Shown here: positions 6,208-9,724 of the stretch, piece after piece
How the letters are laid out: each line of letters begins with the position of its first letter
Position numbering within the stretch: position 1 is the stretch's first letter
From: Clostridium_AM sp964554365
Lineage (GTDB): Bacteria > Bacillota > Clostridia > Clostridiales > Clostridiaceae
Reading direction: 5' to 3'
Length of the DNA: 9,724 nt
Assembly (NCBI GenBank): GCA_964554365.1
Contig: CAZKOJ010000160.1
Coordinates: 1-9,724 of the forward strand
The notes under the pieces: model-generated
What the model was told of the DNA's origin: nothing
What the model saw: only the letters and a program-made list of their open reading frames with translations
Database searches by the model: none
Program-made: the position numbers and the translations under genes

Positions 6208-7509
6208 TCATCTTCTTAATATCTTTGCAGACAGAAAAGCTTTTGCTACTATACATTTTTTACTATCAAACATATCTATTTGCACTTTACAGAAATTTCT
6301 TCCTCTATCTATTATATCTGCATATATTTCTATTATACTATCCATTTGTACTGGTTTCATAAAATAAGTATTTATACTATCCACTAGAACATCAATATCA
6401 TTCTTCTGTCTTAACATCATAATACCCATAGTAGATAGCAACATATTTAATGAACTCCAAGAAGCAGTTCCTATAGGATCCAACATTTCTGGTGTTATTT
6501 TACCTGAAAAATATGCTTTATTGGCATCAAACTTAACTTCAAAGTTTTTTAGTACTGCATCATCTAAAGTTTCAGCTACCTGAGGCTGTCTTGCCATATA
6601 TTGAAGTGCTTTAATTACATCTTTTCTTGTTATTACTCCAACTAACTCTCTTCCCTTAACTACAGGAAACATTTCAATGCTTTCCCAACCCATTATATGT
6701 GCTGCATATGCTACTGTAGTCTTTGGCGTAACCGTTATAGGCTCTTTATGCATTATTTTCCCTATAGTTTCATTATCATCATTATTAGAAAAATCCTTTA
6801 ATGTAATTATTCCCATAACCTTATTTTCATCATCTACTACAGGATATCTTTGATGATTAGTTTCTATCATGATTTTTTTCCACTTACATACAGTATCACT
6901 TAATTTTAAGAAATAAGGATTAGTCTCCATAATATCTTCAATTAAAACTATATCTTTTTTTATAAGATTTTCAGATATAGCCTTATTTATCATACTAGCA
7001 ACAGTAAATGAATCATAGGTAGTAGATATTATAGGAAGACATTTTTCATTGGCAAGCTTTTTAATCTCATTACTACATCCAAATCCTCCTGTTATAAGAA
7101 CCCCTGATTGATTCATTAGGGCCAATCTTTGAGCTTCTTCTCTATTTCCTACTATTAATAAACAATCTGGTGTTATATATTTTGCCATAGCATCAATTGT
7201 CATAGCACCTATAGCAAATCTATGCAAGGTTTTATATATTCCATCTTTTCCTCCAAGCAATGTTCCATCAACAATATTTGTTACTTCACCATAGGTTAGC
7301 GCTTCTATATTCTTTTTCTCTACTTTTTCTATTCTTACAGTTCCAACTCTAGGTATAGTAGTAACTATTCCTAGAGCGTCAGAATCTTTTATAGCCCTAT
7401 ATGCAGTTCCATCACTTACACCTAAATCACTAGCTATACTTCTAACTGAAATTCTCGTGCCAACTTCAAGTGAAAGTATGTATTTGATTATATCTTCGTG
7501 CTTTGACAT
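6208..7509 (-). CDS. ytoI: YtoI/SpxR-type regulator: HTH, DRTGG, two CBS and hot-dog domains
   Basis: This 433-residue protein has the architecture of Bacillus YtoI and Streptococcus pneumoniae SpxR, the latter a regulator of the pyruvate oxidase gene. Reading from the N-terminus: a winged-helix-like HTH at about 5-60 (VRSIASDLGVSDGTAYRAI), a DRTGG domain at about 72-180 with GVLITGGFGCS at 136-146, and two CBS repeats at about 196-302 (RYPVVDDENKVMGIITLKDF; then MFPVVKGRELVGVITRKDV). It ends in a hot-dog fold at about 320-430, similar to acyl-CoA thioesterases. CBS pairs usually bind adenine nucleotides and hot-dog folds bind acyl-CoA, so a metabolic-state sensor that binds DNA is the likely role; ligands and targets are inference. 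It starts 9 nt after whiA, with its GGAAGG ribosome binding site inside the whiA end, so it is the third gene of the yvcK-whiA operon. In Bacillus subtilis ytoI lies near dnaE, as here. Confidence 0.9.
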   Translation of the reverse strand: MSKHEDIIKYILSLEVGTRISVRSIASDLGVSDGTAYRAIKDSDALGIVTTIPRVGTVRIEKVEKKNIEALTYGEVTNIVDGTLLGGKDGIYKTLHRFAIGAMTIDAMAKYITPDCLLIVGNREEAQRLALMNQSGVLITGGFGCSNEIKKLANEKCLPIISTTYDSFTVASMINKAISENLIKKDIVLIEDIMETNPYFLKLSDTVCKWKKIMIETNHQRYPVVDDENKVMGIITLKDFSNNDDNETIGKIMHKEPITVTPKTTVAYAAHIMGWESIEMFPVVKGRELVGVITRKDVIKALQYMARQPQVAETLDDAVLKNFEVKFDANKAYFSGKITPEMLDPIGTASWSSLNMLLSTMGIMMLRQKNDIDVLVDSINTYFMKPVQMDSIIEIYADIIDRGRNFCKVQIDMFDSKKCIVAKAFLSAKILRR

Positions 7510-7518
7510 AATCCCATC

Positions 7519-8472
7519 TTACCTTCCTTCTCTTCTAACTTCCTCTGCTATTTTTTCTATTCTTCTCAGTCTATGGTTAATTCCTGATTTCCCCACAGGA
7601 GGACTCAACATTTCTCCAAGTTCTTTTAAGGATTCATCAGGATAATTTAATCTTAGTTCTGCAATTTCTCTTAAATTGTTAGGAAGCCTATTAAGACCTA
7701 TTTCTTTCTGAATAATTTTTATACTTTCAACTTGTCTTACAGCTGCATTAACAGTTTTGCTTAAGTTAGCAGTTTCACAGTTAACAAGCCTATTTACGTT
7801 ATTTCTCATTTCCTTCATTATTCTTACATTTTCTAATTGCAAAAGAGCTGAATGAGCACCTATTATATTTAACAAGTCTACTATTTGTTCTCCCTCTTTC
7901 ACATAAACTATAAAACTACTTTTTCTTTGTATTACTTTGGAATTCAGCCCATATCCATTTATAAGTTTGCTTAAATCCTCTGCATAATCCCCATCATGAG
8001 TAACAAATTCTAAATGATAAGTTTTTTCAGGATTACTTATACTTCCTCCGCCTAAAAAAGCTCCTCGAATATATGCTCTTTTACATTTCTCATCCTCTAC
8101 AATATGACTAGGTATGCTGTAATCTAATGCAAATATATTTTCGTTTTCTTTTAATAACCCTATCTCTTTTAAAAGATCTTTAACACCCATATCTTCCCCA
8201 ATTAAAATCATATATACATTGTTTTTTTTAAGGGAACTACTTTTTTTCACCATTATTTTAGTATGAATATTAAATTGTTCTTTTAGTATTTTAAATACAA
8301 ATCTAGCAATAGCAGGATTTTCAGTAGTAACCTTAAAACTAAATTGCTTATTTCCACCCAGTAGTAATGTACCACTAACCTTCATTATAGCAGATAGTTC
8401 AGCCACCGCTTCTTCTTTGCTCATTTCTATATATCTACAAACTTCGTTTTTTACCTTAAGTGAAAATGACAT
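7519..8472 (-). CDS. whiA: WhiA, DNA-binding regulator of division/sporulation with LAGLIDADG-like and HTH domains
   Basis: WhiA is a conserved Gram-positive protein built from a degenerate homing-endonuclease fold fused to a C-terminal helix-turn-helix. It controls sporulation septation genes in Streptomyces and affects division and chromosome segregation in Bacillus. This copy has 317 residues, the usual length. The WhiA N-domain spans about 1-110. The LAGLIDADG-like core has the signature RGAFLGGGSI at 136-145, with glycines where an active nuclease would carry its acidic residue, so no nuclease activity is expected. The conserved segment NCETANLSKTV is at 231-241, and the HTH lies at about 281-305 (SLKELGEMLSPPVGKSGINH). 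The ATG is preceded by GGGAG, which touches the yvcK stop codon, 11 nt away, suggesting translational coupling. The next gene starts 9 nt after the stop. An A8 run (8222-8229) at codons for KKN (residues 82-84) is a minor slippage-prone site. Confidence 0.97.
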   Translation of the reverse strand: MSFSLKVKNEVCRYIEMSKEEAVAELSAIMKVSGTLLLGGNKQFSFKVTTENPAIARFVFKILKEQFNIHTKIMVKKSSSLKKNNVYMILIGEDMGVKDLLKEIGLLKENENIFALDYSIPSHIVEDEKCKRAYIRGAFLGGGSISNPEKTYHLEFVTHDGDYAEDLSKLINGYGLNSKVIQRKSSFIVYVKEGEQIVDLLNIIGAHSALLQLENVRIMKEMRNNVNRLVNCETANLSKTVNAAVRQVESIKIIQKEIGLNRLPNNLREIAELRLNYPDESLKELGEMLSPPVGKSGINHRLRRIEKIAEEVRREGR

Positions 8473-8483
8473 ACTTATTCTCC

Positions 8484-9724
8484 CTATTTATTTTTATTTT
8501 GTTTTAACCTTTCTGATAAATAGAAATATTCAATGATTTTTCTCCTATCATATAAAAGCTTTTTCTCCATAATAGTTTCTATTAATATTGAAGCAAGCTT
8601 TTCTGCATTATGTCTTATCAAACCATTTTTAACTTTTATAAAATCGCCCTCTATTACATTTACATTCAAGCTTTTTAACTCTTCTCCATTAACTATTTTA
8701 ACTAAATGGGATGTTTCTTCCTTATACTTATCTTCTAACTCATCATCTATTTTACCTATATTTGTAACAACATAATCTACTATGCCACTTCCTGCATGTT
8801 TAAAAATCGCTTTTATATGATCTTCAACACTAAATCCATCTGTTTCTCCTCGCTGTGTCATTATATTTGATACATATAATTTTACAGCTTTGGTTTTTTG
8901 CAAAGCACCAGCTATATCTTTAATTAAAAGGTTTGGAATAACACTAGTATAAAGACTTCCAGGTCCTAATATTATTGCATCTGCCTCTATTATTGCATCT
9001 ACAGCTTCTTTAAGGGCTTTTGCATTTCTAGGTTCTATAAATATTTTATCAATAGAAGTATTTTGTTTTATAGCTTCCTTAGGGATATTAGATTCCCCTT
9101 CTACAATTACTCCATTTTTTAGTTTTGCTTTCAAGATAACATTATCTAGAGTAACTGGCATAACTTTTCCTGTTACAGCTAAAACAGAACTCATTTTATG
9201 AACAGCTTCTTCAAAATTACTTGAAATACCATCCATGGCTGCTAAAAACAAATTACCAAAACTTTGATTTTTTAATCTTCCATCCTTAAATCTGTATTGA
9301 AGTAATTCTTCCATTAAAGGTTCCGTATCTGCTAATGAAAGAATACAGTTTCTTATATCTCCTGGAGGGAGCATACCTAAATCTTCCCTTAAATCTCCAG
9401 ACCCCCCGCCATCATCTGCTACTGTAACTATAGCAGTTATATTAGATGTGTAATACTTTAATCCTCTAAGCATTGTGGATAGGCCTGTTCCTCCTCCTAT
9501 AGCCACTATTTTAGGTCCCTTTACTAATAATCTTTTTTCGTATATAAGATTTTCAAGTTTTTTAGAGTCTAATGATACATTTAAATAACCTTTATTTATT
9601 AATGCAATTATTGAACGCATCCCTTGAGTTATAGAGATATACATAAACACCATACCCGAAGTGATTATGCATAAAGAAAAAGAAAGTAAAAATAAACTTA
9701 AAGATCTTCTAATAAAAAATTGCT
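8484..9724 (-). CDS. yvcK: YvcK/CofD-family UDP-sugar-binding protein (gluconeogenesis factor), 5' end outside the window
   Basis: YvcK proteins bind UDP-sugars and are needed for growth on gluconeogenic carbon and for normal placement of cell-wall enzymes; the fold is shared with CofD. An ATG at 9653 would give 389 residues, but the frame stays open to 9724, adding 23 codons and giving 412 visible residues. The extra stretch is hydrophobic, with a likely membrane helix (SLFLLSFSLCIITSGMVFMY), so 9653 is probably internal and the true start lies upstream. Numbered from the 9653 ATG, the nucleotide-binding loop GGGTGLS is at 53-59, ADDGGGSGDLRE at 79-90, PPGDIRN at 96-102 and GPGSLYTS at 230-237. 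The Rossmann-like core is complete and ends at TAG. The Bacillus protein is about 317 residues without a membrane segment; longer, anchored forms are what I recall for clostridia. whiA follows after 11 nt, so the two are co-transcribed. Identity is sure; the start is not visible. Confidence 0.95.
   Translation of the reverse strand, partial: QFFIRRSLSLFLLSFSLCIITSGMVFMYISITQGMRSIIALINKGYLNVSLDSKKLENLIYEKRLLVKGPKIVAIGGGTGLSTMLRGLKYYTSNITAIVTVADDGGGSGDLREDLGMLPPGDIRNCILSLADTEPLMEELLQYRFKDGRLKNQSFGNLFLAAMDGISSNFEEAVHKMSSVLAVTGKVMPVTLDNVILKAKLKNGVIVEGESNIPKEAIKQNTSIDKIFIEPRNAKALKEAVDAIIEADAIILGPGSLYTSVIPNLLIKDIAGALQKTKAVKLYVSNIMTQRGETDGFSVEDHIKAIFKHAGSGIVDYVVTNIGKIDDELEDKYKEETSHLVKIVNGEELKSLNVNVIEGDFIKVKNGLIRHNAEKLASILIETIMEKKLLYDRRKIIEYFYLSERLKQNKNK

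Noticed and set aside
1..9724. Mobile elements, CRISPR arrays, defence or toxin genes
   Set aside because: No transposase, integrase, direct-repeat array or unrecognised gene cassette is visible; every coding gene belongs to a known core family.

Overview
The window is a low-GC chromosomal segment with strongly A/T-biased codons, AGGAG-type ribosome binding sites and clostridial-looking proteins. It most resembles Clostridium sensu stricto or a near relative. This placement rests on protein character and gene order read by eye, not on a database match. All seven genes lie on the minus strand, so transcription runs from the right edge to the left edge. No mobile element, CRISPR array, tRNA, rRNA or phage gene is visible.

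In transcription order, the right part (9724 to 5756) holds the 3' portion of yvcK (5' end outside the window, with a membrane segment that reads to the edge), whiA, and a YtoI/SpxR-type protein with HTH, DRTGG, CBS pair and hot-dog domains. These three are packed with 9-11 nt gaps and are almost certainly one operon. After 98 nt comes a small Dabb (stress-responsive alpha/beta barrel) gene, best started at a TTG codon, followed by a strong hairpin terminator at 5756-5793.

The middle (5755 to 2132) is dnaE, the DNA polymerase III alpha subunit, with its own candidate extended -10 promoter and a leader inverted repeat. The left part (2131 to 1) holds pfkA behind its own promoter, a palindrome over the predicted start site and a structured leader, then pyk 47 nt downstream. 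pyk is cut by the left edge after codon 303. PfkA and Pyk are the two committed kinases of lower and upper glycolysis and probably form one transcript.

Functionally the window joins cell-envelope and division control (YvcK, WhiA), a probable acyl-CoA/adenylate-sensing regulator (YtoI/SpxR-like), replication (DnaE) and glycolysis (PfkA, Pyk). In Bacillus subtilis the order ytoI ... dnaE ... pfkA-pyk is known, whereas yvcK-whiA lies elsewhere, so this window fuses two conserved neighbourhoods. I see no new multi-gene system. The points worth checking are small: an A9 tract just ahead of the DnaE clamp-binding motif, a palindrome on the pfkA start site, several substitutions in Pyk motifs, a LexA-like palindrome ahead of the Dabb gene, and a membrane-anchored YvcK.
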